Position numbers and translations under genes: made by a program. DNA of 21,548 bases. Origin: an uncultured Cetobacterium sp. GTDB taxonomy: Bacteria > Fusobacteriota > Fusobacteriia > Fusobacteriales > Fusobacteriaceae. This document shows, piece after piece, positions 14,766 through 21,548 of this stretch (position 1 is its first letter; each line of letters opens with the position of its first letter). The notes under the pieces were generated by a model. The model saw nothing but the letters and a program-made list of their open reading frames with translations. It made no database searches and had not been told where the DNA came from. The stretch spans positions 1 through 21,548 of the forward strand of contig CAAFWD010000156.1 of assembly GCA_900766645.1 (NCBI GenBank), read 5' to 3'.

Positions 14766-15671
14766 ATGAGTAAAATAGCTTTTGTTTTTCCAGGACAAGG
14801 AACACAATATGTTGGAATGGGAAAAGAACTTTATGAAAATAGTGAAGTAGCTAGAGAGAAATTTGATAAAATATTTCAAAAGTTAAACTTTGATTTGAAA
14901 TCAGTTATGTTTGAAGGAACAGAGGAAGAGCTTAAGGATACTAAGAATACTCAACCAGCAATAGTTGCTATGAGTTTAGTTTTAGAAGGGCTTTTAAGAG
15001 AAAAAGGTATAACTCCAGATTATGTAGCAGGTCATTCAGTTGGTGAATATGCAGCAATAGGATCAGCAGGATTTTTAACTACAGAAGAAGCTGTAGAGCT
15101 GACTGCATTAAGAGGAAAAGCTATGAGTGAAGTTTCAGCAGAAGTTTCAGGGAGCATGGCAGCAATAATAGGAATGGATTCAGAAAAAATAGAGGAAATT
15201 CTAAAAAGTGTAGAAGGAATAGTTGAAGCAGTAAACTTTAATGAGCCAAAGCAAACTGTTATAGCTGGAGAAAAAGAAGCTATTTCTAATGCTTGTGTTG
15301 CTTTAAAAGAAGCTGGAGCAAGAAGAGCAATGGAACTTGCAGTGTCAGGACCATTCCACTCGTCATTAATGAAACCGGCAGGAGAGATATTAAAAGAGGC
15401 TTTAGATAAATTTGATTTTAAAACTGCAACAACTCCTTTAATAGGAAATACTACGGCAAAAGAGATTGTAGAAGTAGCAGACTTAAAAGAAGAACTTTAT
15501 AGACAAAGCTTCGGACCAGTAAAATGGGTTGATACAATAAAAGCTTTAAAAGAAGCTGGAGTAACAAAAATATATGAGATTGGACCAGGAAAAGTGTTAA
15601 ATGGTTTAATTAAAAAAATTGATAAAGAGATTGAGGTTATAAACATCGAAAAGCTAGAGAATTTAGCTTAA
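14766..15671 (+). CDS. fabD: Malonyl-CoA:ACP transacylase
   Basis: A 301-residue FabD that moves malonyl from CoA to ACP. Gln11 in FPGQGTQYVGMG, the nucleophile Ser91 in GHSVGEYAA (89-97), Arg116 in LRGKAM (binds the malonyl carboxylate) and His198 in SGPFHSSLM are the expected active-site residues. Length is normal (about 300-315). AAAGGAGTT precedes the ATG, and an internal promoter lies upstream. It is followed after 83 bases by acpP, the substrate carrier it loads. Confidence 0.97.
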   Translation: MSKIAFVFPGQGTQYVGMGKELYENSEVAREKFDKIFQKLNFDLKSVMFEGTEEELKDTKNTQPAIVAMSLVLEGLLREKGITPDYVAGHSVGEYAAIGSAGFLTTEEAVELTALRGKAMSEVSAEVSGSMAAIIGMDSEKIEEILKSVEGIVEAVNFNEPKQTVIAGEKEAISNACVALKEAGARRAMELAVSGPFHSSLMKPAGEILKEALDKFDFKTATTPLIGNTTAKEIVEVADLKEELYRQSFGPVKWVDTIKALKEAGVTKIYEIGPGKVLNGLIKKIDKEIEVINIEKLENLA

Positions 15672-15687
15672 TCTCAATTGATAAAAC

Positions 15688-15716
15688 TTGAAAAAATATA
15701 TTAAATTTGATAATAT
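15688..15716 (+). promoter_or_regulatory. Promoter of acpP
   Basis: TTGAAA (15688-15693) and TAATAT (15711-15716) are 17 bases apart in the 83-base gap before acpP. A private promoter fits the high amount of ACP that cells need. Confidence 0.5.
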
Positions 15717-15754
15717 ATTTATATAAAATTACCCAATATTTAAGGAGGAAAACA

Positions 15755-15979
15755 ATGTTAGATAAAATAAGAGAAATAGTTGTTGAGCAATTAGGAGTAG
15801 ATGCAGATCAAGTTACTTTAGAGGCAAACTTTGTAGATGATTTAGGAGCAGATTCATTAGATACAGTTGAGTTAATAATGGCATTCGAAGAGGAGTTCGA
15901 CGTAGAGATTCCTGATACAGATGCAGAGAAAATCAAAACTGTACAAGATGTAGTAAATTATATCGAGTCAAATAAGTAA
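15755..15979 (+). CDS. acpP: Acyl carrier protein
   Basis: A 74-residue ACP, an acidic four-helix protein that carries acyl chains on a phosphopantetheine arm. The attachment serine is Ser34 in GADSLDTVELIM, the universal DSL motif. The frame is open upstream to 15707, but ATG 15755 is chosen for AAGGAGG (15742-15748) and because it gives the normal ACP length. The gene has its own candidate promoter and is followed by a perfect 9-base-pair hairpin, so it may be transcribed more than its neighbours. FabD, FabH and FabF in this window all act on it. Confidence 0.97.
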   Translation: MLDKIREIVVEQLGVDADQVTLEANFVDDLGADSLDTVELIMAFEEEFDVEIPDTDAEKIKTVQDVVNYIESNK

Positions 15980-15988
15980 GATGAATTT

Positions 15989-16026
15989 AAAGGGGTATGA
16001 AAGTACCCCTTTAGTTGTATTTTTTG
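15989..16026 (+). terminator. Hairpin between acpP and fabF (partial terminator)
   Basis: AAAGGGGTA (15989-15997) and TACCCCTTT (16004-16012) are perfect complements around a 6-base loop, followed by AGTTGTATTTTTT. The T-tract is interrupted, so read-through to fabF is likely. It probably lowers fabF relative to acpP or protects the acpP mRNA end. Confidence 0.6.
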
Positions 16027-16052
16027 GAAAAAAATAAAGAGGTGGATGAAGA

Positions 16053-17291
16053 ATGAGAAGAGTTGTAGTAACAGGAATAGGACTTATAACTTCATTAGGA
16101 ACTGGAGTAGAAAAGTCTTGGGAAGCGATAAAAGCAGGAAAGTGTGGAATAAAAGAGATTGAATCTTTTGATGCAACAGACAGTGCTGTAAAAATAGCAG
16201 GAGAGGTTACTGACTTTGATCCCACAGAATTTGGAATAGAAAAGAAAGAAGTAAAAAAATTAGCTAGAAATACACAATTCGCTATAGCAGCAGCAAAAAT
16301 GGCTTTAGAGGATTCAGGTCTTGTAATAGATGAAACAAATGCAACAAAAGTTGGAACAATAGTTTCTTCAGGAATTGGAGGAATAGAAATATTTGAAGAT
16401 CAATATGGAAACATGCTAGAAAAAGGAGTTAGAAGAATATCTCCATTTACAATTCCAGCTATGATAAATAATATGGCGTCAGGAAATGTAGGAATTTATT
16501 TTGGAGCTAAGGGTCCAAATAAAGCGATAGTAACAGCTTGTGCAGCAGGAACACACTCGATTGGGGATGCTTTTGAAATGATTAAATCTGGAAGAACAGA
16601 TGCAATGATCGCAGGAGGAACAGAGGCGTGTATAACAAAATTTGCGATCAATTCATTTGCTAATATGAAAGCATTATCAACAAGAAATGATGACCCTCAA
16701 AAATCTTCAAGACCATTTACAGCTGACAGAGATGGATTTGTAATGGGAGAAGGAGCAGGAATTTTAATTCTTGAGGAATTAGAATCAGCAAAAGCTAGAG
16801 GAGCTAAGATATATGCGGAAATGGTAGGATATGGTGAAACTTGTGATGCATACCATATTACTTCACCATCTGAAGGAGGAGAAGGAGCTGCAAGAGCCTT
16901 TGAAATGGCAATGGAAGAAGGACAGATAAAGCCTGAAGAAGTTGGTTATATAAATGCTCATGGGACTTCAACTCCAGCGAATGATAGAAATGAAACAGCT
17001 GCAATAAAGACAGCTTTTGGAGATGCAGCATATAAGATGAATGTTTCATCAACAAAAGGAGCGACTGGACATGGATTAGGAGCTGCAGGAGGAATAGAAG
17101 GAGTTTTATTAGCTTTAGCAATAAAAGAGGGAGTTGTTCCGCCAACTATTAACTTGGATAATCCAGATCCAGAATTAGATTTAAACTATACACCAAATGT
17201 AGCAGTAGAAAGAGAAATAGAAGTAGGTATGTCAAGTTCTCTTGGATTTGGTGGACATAATGCTGTAATAGCAATGAGAAAATATAAATAA
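16053..17291 (+). CDS. fabF: Beta-ketoacyl-ACP synthase II
   Basis: A 412-residue elongating condensing enzyme. Catalytic residues are Cys163 in VTACAAGTHSIGDA, His303 in NAHGTSTPAND and His340 in STKGATGHGLGAAGG, with Lys335 in the same block, the arrangement of FabF/FabB. The N-terminus MRRVVVTGIGLITSLG and length of about 412 fit FabF rather than FabB. AGAGGTGG is upstream at about 8-10 bases. No dehydratase (fabZ) or reductases (fabG, fabK or fabI) lie in the window, so the cycle must be completed by genes elsewhere. Its stop is 15 bases before rnc. Confidence 0.97.
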   Translation: MRRVVVTGIGLITSLGTGVEKSWEAIKAGKCGIKEIESFDATDSAVKIAGEVTDFDPTEFGIEKKEVKKLARNTQFAIAAAKMALEDSGLVIDETNATKVGTIVSSGIGGIEIFEDQYGNMLEKGVRRISPFTIPAMINNMASGNVGIYFGAKGPNKAIVTACAAGTHSIGDAFEMIKSGRTDAMIAGGTEACITKFAINSFANMKALSTRNDDPQKSSRPFTADRDGFVMGEGAGILILEELESAKARGAKIYAEMVGYGETCDAYHITSPSEGGEGAARAFEMAMEEGQIKPEEVGYINAHGTSTPANDRNETAAIKTAFGDAAYKMNVSSTKGATGHGLGAAGGIEGVLLALAIKEGVVPPTINLDNPDPELDLNYTPNVAVEREIEVGMSSSLGFGGHNAVIAMRKYK

Positions 17292-17306
17292 AAGGGAGAG
17301 AGATAA

Positions 17307-18017
17307 GTGAAAAAGTCATTTCTAGAATTAGAAAAAAAAATAGGATATTCTTTTAATAATAAGGACCTATTAAAAAATGCACTTATCCATAGATCTTTTG
17401 GTAACGAACATGCTAAATATAAAAAAATAAACAATGAAAGACTAGAACTGCTAGGAGATGCAGTTCTAGATCTTATTGTAACAGAGCATCTTTATAAAAG
17501 TTACCCAAACGCTTTAGAGGGAGACCTTGCAAAGCTAAAAGCTATGGTAGTAAGTGAACCAGTATTAGCAAAAATATCTAAAAAATTAGAATTTGGACAA
17601 TATTTAATGTTAAGTAAAGGTGAAGAATTAACAGGTGGAAGAGAAAGAAACTCTATATTAGGAGATGTGTTTGAGGCAATATTAGGAGCAATATATTTAG
17701 ACTCTGATTTCATAGTTGTTAAGGAAATAGCAATGAATCATTTAAAGTACTCAATAGATCATATAAATGAAAACGAGGATATACTAGATTTTAAAACTAT
17801 TTTACAAGAGTATAGCCAAAAAGAGTTTAAAATTATTCCAGTATATGAAGTTATAAGTGAAAATGGTCCAGATCATTTAAAAATATTTGAGGTCGTAGTA
17901 ACTGTTAAAGACGATATTGTTGGTCATGGAAAAGGGAAAAATAAAAAAAGTGCAGAGCAATCAGCAGCAAAAGATATCTGTAAAAGATTGGGAGTAAAAT
18001 TATATGAAACATTATAA
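17307..18017 (+). CDS. rnc: Ribonuclease III
   Basis: A 236-residue RNase III that cleaves double-stranded RNA in rRNA processing and mRNA turnover. The signature NERLELLGDAVLD (43-55) supplies Glu44, Glu47 and Asp51; Asp120 and Glu123 in GDVFEAILGAIYLD complete the metal site. A C-terminal double-stranded RNA-binding domain spans about 160-232 (ending GKGKNKKSAEQSAAKDICKRL). The start is GTG 17307 behind AAGGGAGAGAG. Linkage to the fab cluster is common in bacteria. Its last 14 bases overlap the radical SAM gene, so translation of the two is probably coupled. Confidence 0.96.
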   Translation: MKKSFLELEKKIGYSFNNKDLLKNALIHRSFGNEHAKYKKINNERLELLGDAVLDLIVTEHLYKSYPNALEGDLAKLKAMVVSEPVLAKISKKLEFGQYLMLSKGEELTGGRERNSILGDVFEAILGAIYLDSDFIVVKEIAMNHLKYSIDHINENEDILDFKTILQEYSQKEFKIIPVYEVISENGPDHLKIFEVVVTVKDDIVGHGKGKNKKSAEQSAAKDICKRLGVKLYETL

Positions 18018-19050
18018 TATTCCAATTTTTATAAGTCACTTTGGATGTCCAAATGACTGTGTATTTTGTAATCAAAAAAAAATAAATGGTAGAGAAACAG
18101 ATGTTAGCTTAGAAGATGTAAGAAATATAATAGAGACATACTTAAAAACTCTTCCAAAAAAATCCAAGAAAGAGGTGGCTTTTTTTGGTGGAACTTTTAC
18201 AGGAATTTCTTTTGATTTACAAAAACAATATTTAAGTGTAGTTAACGAATATATGGATAAAGGACTAGTTGATGGGATAAGAATGTCAACGAGACCAGAT
18301 TATATAGATGAAAAAATAATAAAAATGTTAGTTGAACATAGGGTAACAACAGTGGAGTTAGGAGTTCAATCGTTAGATGAGGATGTATTGAAAAAAACAC
18401 ATAGATTTTATCCAGTAGAAAAAGTTTATAAAGCTTCAAAAATGATAAAAGATGCAGGAATAGAATTAGGAATTCAATTGATGCTAGGACTTCCAGGAGC
18501 AACAGAAGAAAGTGATTATTTTAGTGCTGAGAGAGTGGTAGAAATTGCTCCAGATATAGCAAGAATATATCCGACTTTAATAATTAAAGAAACTGAAATG
18601 GCAGACATGTATAAAAAGGGTGAATATAGTCCATTGACAATAGAAGAGGCCGTGGAAAGATGTAAAAAAATATATTCATTACTAGAATATAATCAGATAA
18701 ATGTAGTTAGAGTAGGATTACAGCCAACAGATGATCTAAATGACAATGAAAATGTCTTAGGGGGACCGTTTCATCCAGCTTTTAGGGAGTTAGTTGAAGG
18801 AGAAATCTATTATGATTTTATAAAAAGTATAGTAGCTGAAGATGAAAAAATTGAGGTAGAAAGTAACGAGAGAAATGTTTCTAAAATTGTAGGAATAAAA
18901 AAAATAAATAGAGAAAGATTTGGAAAAAGATTTAAGTTGAAACTTAATAACAGTTTAGATTTAAATACTATTATTATAAATGGGAAAGAATACTCAAGGA
19001 AACAGGTTCTCAGGGGAGAGATAAATGAACCAAATAATAATAAATACTAA
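18004..19050 (+). CDS. Elp3-like radical SAM protein
   Basis: A 348-residue radical SAM enzyme. Cys15, Cys19 and Cys22 (CPNDCVFC) bind the [4Fe-4S] cluster. FFGGTFTG holds the glycine motif for SAM binding, and TRPDYI, ELGVQSLDEDVL and LMLGLPGATEES are further Elp3-type radical SAM blocks. It lacks the C-terminal acetyltransferase domain of true Elp3 (about 500 residues or more), so it should not be called a tRNA-modifying Elongator subunit. Similar short proteins are often next to rnc in low-GC anaerobes and are sometimes mislabelled coproporphyrinogen oxidase. The substrate is unknown. ATG 18004 overlaps rnc by 14 bases, and the C-terminus overlaps rng by 26 bases. Confidence 0.85.
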   Translation: MKHYNIPIFISHFGCPNDCVFCNQKKINGRETDVSLEDVRNIIETYLKTLPKKSKKEVAFFGGTFTGISFDLQKQYLSVVNEYMDKGLVDGIRMSTRPDYIDEKIIKMLVEHRVTTVELGVQSLDEDVLKKTHRFYPVEKVYKASKMIKDAGIELGIQLMLGLPGATEESDYFSAERVVEIAPDIARIYPTLIIKETEMADMYKKGEYSPLTIEEAVERCKKIYSLLEYNQINVVRVGLQPTDDLNDNENVLGGPFHPAFRELVEGEIYYDFIKSIVAEDEKIEVESNERNVSKIVGIKKINRERFGKRFKLKLNNSLDLNTIIINGKEYSRKQVLRGEINEPNNNKY

Positions 19051-20491
19051 TAGATTTAAAACAAGAGCAGCGATACTTGAAAATGATAAAGTTATGGAGA
19101 TACATATTGAAAGAGAGGGCGAAGGAACCTTAAATGGAAACATCTATAAGGGAAAAGTCGCAAATGTCCTACCTGGAATGGAGTCTGCTTTTGTAAATAT
19201 AGGATTAGAAAAAAATGGATTTTTATACGTAAAAGATTTAAGAGAGTTTGAAGAAAAATATTTAACAGGAATAGAAAAAAGCGAAAAACCAATAGAAGAA
19301 CTTTTAAGAGTTGGAGATGAAGTGGTGACTCAAGTTTTAAGTGACCCTCGTGGAAGTAAAGGGGCAAGAGTAACAACACACTATACAATTCCTGGGAAAT
19401 TTTTAGTATTGATGCCCAATAATACTCATATAGCAATCTCTAAAAAGATTAAAAATGAAGAAGAAAGATCTCGCTTGGAAGATATATTTTCAGAGATTGT
19501 TCCAGAAGGAATGGGAGTTATTATAAGAACGGCTGCAGAGGGAAAAAGTGTTTATCACTTTGAAAAAGAGTTACAGTATCTTATAAAAAAATGGGAAGAG
19601 ATAGAGCTTAAAATAAAAACCTCTAAAGTAGGAGAGTTATTATATAAAGATAATGGAATCATAAGTAAAGTATTGAGAGATTTTTTAAATTCAGATATTG
19701 ATGAAATTATTGTAGATGATGAAAATGTATACTGGGAAATTATTGATTATATAAGAGCTTTCAGTGAAAATGGGTTGAAGGTTAAAGTTAAACTTTATAA
19801 AGAAAAAGAAGAGATATTTGATTTTTATGGAATTCAAAGTGAAATAGAGAAATCTTTAGAGGAAACAGTACCTTTAAATTGTGGTGGAACAATAGTAATT
19901 CAAAAAACAGAAGCTCTTGTAAGTATAGATATAAATACAGGAAAAAATATAGGAAGTTTAAATTTAGAAGAAACAGTCGTAAAAACCAATATAGAAGCAG
20001 CGGAGGAAATAGCAAGGCAGCTTCGTATAAGAAATTTAAGTGGAATTATTATTATAGATTTTATAGATATGAAGTTAGAAGAGGATAAAGAAACTGTTTT
20101 AGCTATTTTAGAGGAAAGTTTAAAAAAAGATAGAGTAAAAACTAATATAATACATTTTACAGATTTAGGTTTAGTTGAAATGACAAGAAAAAGAACTGGG
20201 AAACCTTTAAGTTATTATTTTCAAGATGATTGCCCAAACTGCAAAGGAACTGGAAAAATAAAGGGAAGTAGAGCAATAGTTGAGTCAATAATCAAAGAGT
20301 TAAAAGAAATAATTGAAGAAAAGGATATAAATCATATAAAAGTTTACACAAAGAGAAGTGTAAAAGAAAAAATAGATGATATATATTTGAGTTTTATAAA
20401 AAGTTTACTAGCTCAACATAGAAAAACTATTGAAATAATAGACAGTGGAAAAGAGATAGTAAAAGATTATGAAATAATAATGGAAAGATAG
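19025..20491 (+). CDS. rng: Ribonuclease E/G family endoribonuclease (RNase G)
   Basis: A 488-residue protein, nearly the length of E. coli RNase G (489), without the long C-terminal scaffold of RNase E. An S1 RNA-binding domain (about 36-122) follows the N-terminal strand. Metal-binding aspartates are Asp302 in VSIDINTG and Asp345 in IIIIDFIDM. The zinc-link CPNCKGTGK (403-411) holds the dimer-of-dimers cysteines Cys403 and Cys406. It trims 16S rRNA 5' ends and starts mRNA decay. AGGGGAGAG precedes the ATG inside the radical SAM gene. With rnc two genes upstream, both of the window's mRNA-processing nucleases sit in one operon. Confidence 0.95.
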   Translation: MNQIIINTNRFKTRAAILENDKVMEIHIEREGEGTLNGNIYKGKVANVLPGMESAFVNIGLEKNGFLYVKDLREFEEKYLTGIEKSEKPIEELLRVGDEVVTQVLSDPRGSKGARVTTHYTIPGKFLVLMPNNTHIAISKKIKNEEERSRLEDIFSEIVPEGMGVIIRTAAEGKSVYHFEKELQYLIKKWEEIELKIKTSKVGELLYKDNGIISKVLRDFLNSDIDEIIVDDENVYWEIIDYIRAFSENGLKVKVKLYKEKEEIFDFYGIQSEIEKSLEETVPLNCGGTIVIQKTEALVSIDINTGKNIGSLNLEETVVKTNIEAAEEIARQLRIRNLSGIIIIDFIDMKLEEDKETVLAILEESLKKDRVKTNIIHFTDLGLVEMTRKRTGKPLSYYFQDDCPNCKGTGKIKGSRAIVESIIKELKEIIEEKDINHIKVYTKRSVKEKIDDIYLSFIKSLLAQHRKTIEIIDSGKEIVKDYEIIMER

Positions 20492-20499
20492 GTGAAAAG

Positions 20500-20982
20500 A
20501 TGAAACTAGCTTTGTATTCTGGAACTTTTGATCCTATAACTAAGGGACATCAGGAAATAATAAAAAGAGCAAGTAAAATGTGTGATAAATTAATAGTAGC
20601 AGTTTTAAATAATAGTGCAAAAAAAACGTTATTTAATTTAGAGGAAAGAAAAAATATGGTAGAGGAAGTTTTAAAAGAACTTCCGAATGTAGAAGTTATT
20701 GAGTATAGCGGTCTTCTAGCGGACTACATGAAAAATATAGACTGTAAATATATCATAAGGGGATTAAGAGCTGTAGTGGATTATGAATACGAATTATCTC
20801 TTGCTTATGGAAATTACGATATTTCAAATGGAGAAATTGAGACAGTTTTTATTCCATCTTCAAAAGAATATTTATATGTAAGTTCAACAATAGTAAGAGA
20901 GTTAGCTATGTATAATGGAAATTTAGAAAAATATTTAGATGGGAAAGTAATAGAGAAAATAAAGGAAAAAGTTAAGGGGTAA
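20500..20982 (+). CDS. coaD: Phosphopantetheine adenylyltransferase
   Basis: A 160-residue nucleotidyltransferase making dephospho-CoA from 4'-phosphopantetheine and ATP. The TxGH motif is at 14-17 (TKGH) in SGTFDPITKGH, IRGLRAVVDYEYE is at 86-98 and SSTIVRE (128-134) is the second nucleotide-binding motif. Length matches CoaD (about 158-165). It lies 8 bases after rng with a GATAGGTG ribosome-binding region. CoA made here supplies FabD and FabH and the ACP prosthetic group, although the genes are probably in separate transcripts. It ends 3 bases before radA. Confidence 0.97.
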   Translation: MKLALYSGTFDPITKGHQEIIKRASKMCDKLIVAVLNNSAKKTLFNLEERKNMVEEVLKELPNVEVIEYSGLLADYMKNIDCKYIIRGLRAVVDYEYELSLAYGNYDISNGEIETVFIPSSKEYLYVSSTIVRELAMYNGNLEKYLDGKVIEKIKEKVKG

Positions 20983-20985
20983 GCA

Positions 20986-21474
20986 ATGGCGAAAGCTAAA
21001 AGTTTTTATGTTTGTAGTGAATGTGGATATAAAACAGTGAAATGGATGGGAAAATGTGATAGTTGTGGAGAGTGGGGAACTTTTGAGGAAGAAGTTGAAG
21101 TTTCTCCAGTAGCAACTAAACTTTTAAAAGGAAGTTTAAATGGATCTTCTAACATTCAAGATAAGGTTGTCTCTTTTTCGAAAATAGAAGTTGAAAAAAA
21201 TTTTAGATATAAAACATCGATAGAGGAATTTGATAGAGTTTTAGGTGGCGGACTTGTTAAGGGAGAGGTTGTTCTAATAACGGGAAATCCAGGAATTGGG
21301 AAATCGACTCTGCTATTACAAACAGCAAAAGAGTATTCAGAATATGGAGAAGTTTTATATGTTTCTGGGGAAGAGTCTCCAGCCCAGATTAAATCTAGAG
21401 GTGATAGATTAGGGATTTATTCAGAAAATATAACTATAATGTCAGAAACAGATATTCAAAGTATATATGAATAA
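20986..21474 (+). CDS. radA: DNA repair protein RadA, N-terminal part, prematurely stopped
   Basis: The first 162 residues of RadA/Sms, a RecA-like ATPase that drives branch migration in recombination. The N-terminal zinc finger has Cys10, Cys13, Cys24 and Cys27 (CSECGYKTVKWMGKCDSC). Walker A GNPGIGKST is at 100-108 and the family block SGEESPAQIKSRGDRL is at 128-142. Full-length RadA is about 450 residues, so the KNRFG motif and Lon-like domain are missing. The stop at 21472-21474 comes at the edge of a 35-base imperfect tandem duplication; after the second copy the proper RadA sequence resumes in another frame. Either a real inactivating mutation or a sequence or assembly error near the right edge is possible. 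Confidence 0.85.
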   Translation: MAKAKSFYVCSECGYKTVKWMGKCDSCGEWGTFEEEVEVSPVATKLLKGSLNGSSNIQDKVVSFSKIEVEKNFRYKTSIEEFDRVLGGGLVKGEVVLITGNPGIGKSTLLLQTAKEYSEYGEVLYVSGEESPAQIKSRGDRLGIYSENITIMSETDIQSIYE

Positions 21475-21505
21475 TGTCAGAAACAGATTTTTAAAGTATG
21501 TATGA
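21436..21505 (+). repeat. 35-base imperfect tandem duplication inside radA
   Basis: Two adjacent 35-base units (21436-21470 and 21471-21505) are identical at 32 positions; both start ATAATGTCAGAAACAGAT and end TATGA. The differences are A to T, C to T and A to G. An insertion of 35 bases shifts the reading frame. In addition, the C to T change makes a TAA (21492-21494) in the frame that would continue RadA. Removing one copy restores an open frame into YEYGILKKPKVGIIDS. Confidence 0.85.
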
Positions 21506-21548
21506 ATATGGAATACTAAAAAAACCAAAAGTTGGAATTATCGATTCT
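21506..21548 (+). pseudogene. radA: Out-of-frame continuation of radA to the window edge
   Basis: After the second repeat unit the sequence reads YGILKKPKVGIIDS, matching the normal RadA segment leading to the Walker B aspartate (KPxxVIIDS). The frame differs from the upstream radA frame by the 35-base insertion. The gene then runs off the window. Confidence 0.7.

Noticed and set aside
15707..15754. N-terminal extension of acpP
   Set aside because: The 16 added residues come from promoter and leader sequence and are absent from the family; ATG 15755 follows AAGGAGG.
16858..17145. Leucine-rich minus-strand open frame opposite fabF, and similar ones opposite plsX, rng and comF
   Set aside because: The Leu/Ser/Phe-rich products are the expected shadow of AT-rich, purine-heavy coding strands; none has a start context or recognisable domain.
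1..21548. Search for CRISPR arrays, tRNAs, rRNAs, insertion sequences, att sites and phage genes
   Set aside because: No regularly spaced repeats, tRNA-like cloverleaf segments, transposase or integrase frames, or terminal inverted repeats were seen by eye.

Overview
The window is an AT-rich, densely packed piece of chromosome that reads as a member of the Fusobacteriota (Fusobacterium/Cetobacterium-like). This placement is inference. It rests on the low GC content, near-exclusive use of AGA for arginine, a cut-off outer-membrane protein at the left edge whose signal peptide and acidic Pro/Glu/Val N-terminus resemble FomA-type fusobacterial porins, and core genes of the Firmicutes/Fusobacteria type. 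Every gene except the left-edge one is on the + strand.

Layout. (1) 1-368, minus strand: N-terminus of an outer-membrane protein, divergent from thiD; the shared spacer holds a perfect 9+9 bp inverted repeat and a good thiD promoter. (2) 545-4778: thiD, an RluD-type pseudouridine synthase, rnhB, a YraN nuclease-like protein, a DUF2082-type zinc ribbon, a ComF phosphoribosyltransferase and a protein of unknown function, closely spaced or overlapping. (3) 4888-7210: glycolytic pair tpiA-gpmI. (4) 7211-9100: a self-contained regulatory unit of promoter, lysine riboswitch, intrinsic terminator and an NhaC-superfamily transporter (LysW type), closed by a second terminator. (5) 9152-10536: two-gene FetA/FetB (YbbL/YbbM) ABC exporter. 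(6) 10617-11711: ychF. (7) 11803-17291: yceD (DUF177), rpmF, plsX, fabH, fabD, acpP and fabF, the ribosomal protein L32/phospholipid/type II fatty-acid synthesis cluster, with several internal promoters and hairpins. (8) 17307-21548: rnc, an Elp3-like radical SAM protein, rng, coaD and radA, coupled by overlaps; radA is broken near the right edge.

How it works together. PlsX, FabH, FabD, ACP and FabF supply acyl-ACP and acyl-phosphate for membrane lipids, and CoaD makes the CoA precursor that donates the ACP prosthetic group. RNase III, RNase G, RluD, YceD, L32 and YchF are all tied to RNA and ribosome function. The transporter unit probably imports lysine when the cell is short of it.

Most of the window is conserved housekeeping DNA. 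The observations most worth checking are the lysine riboswitch-transporter unit (a recognisable known system), a 35-bp imperfect tandem duplication that breaks radA, an inverted repeat overlapping the -35 of the yceD-rpmF promoter, the inverted repeat in front of the outer-membrane protein, and the unknown protein between comF and tpiA. I found no CRISPR array, insertion sequence, prophage, tRNA or rRNA, and no convincing new multi-gene system.
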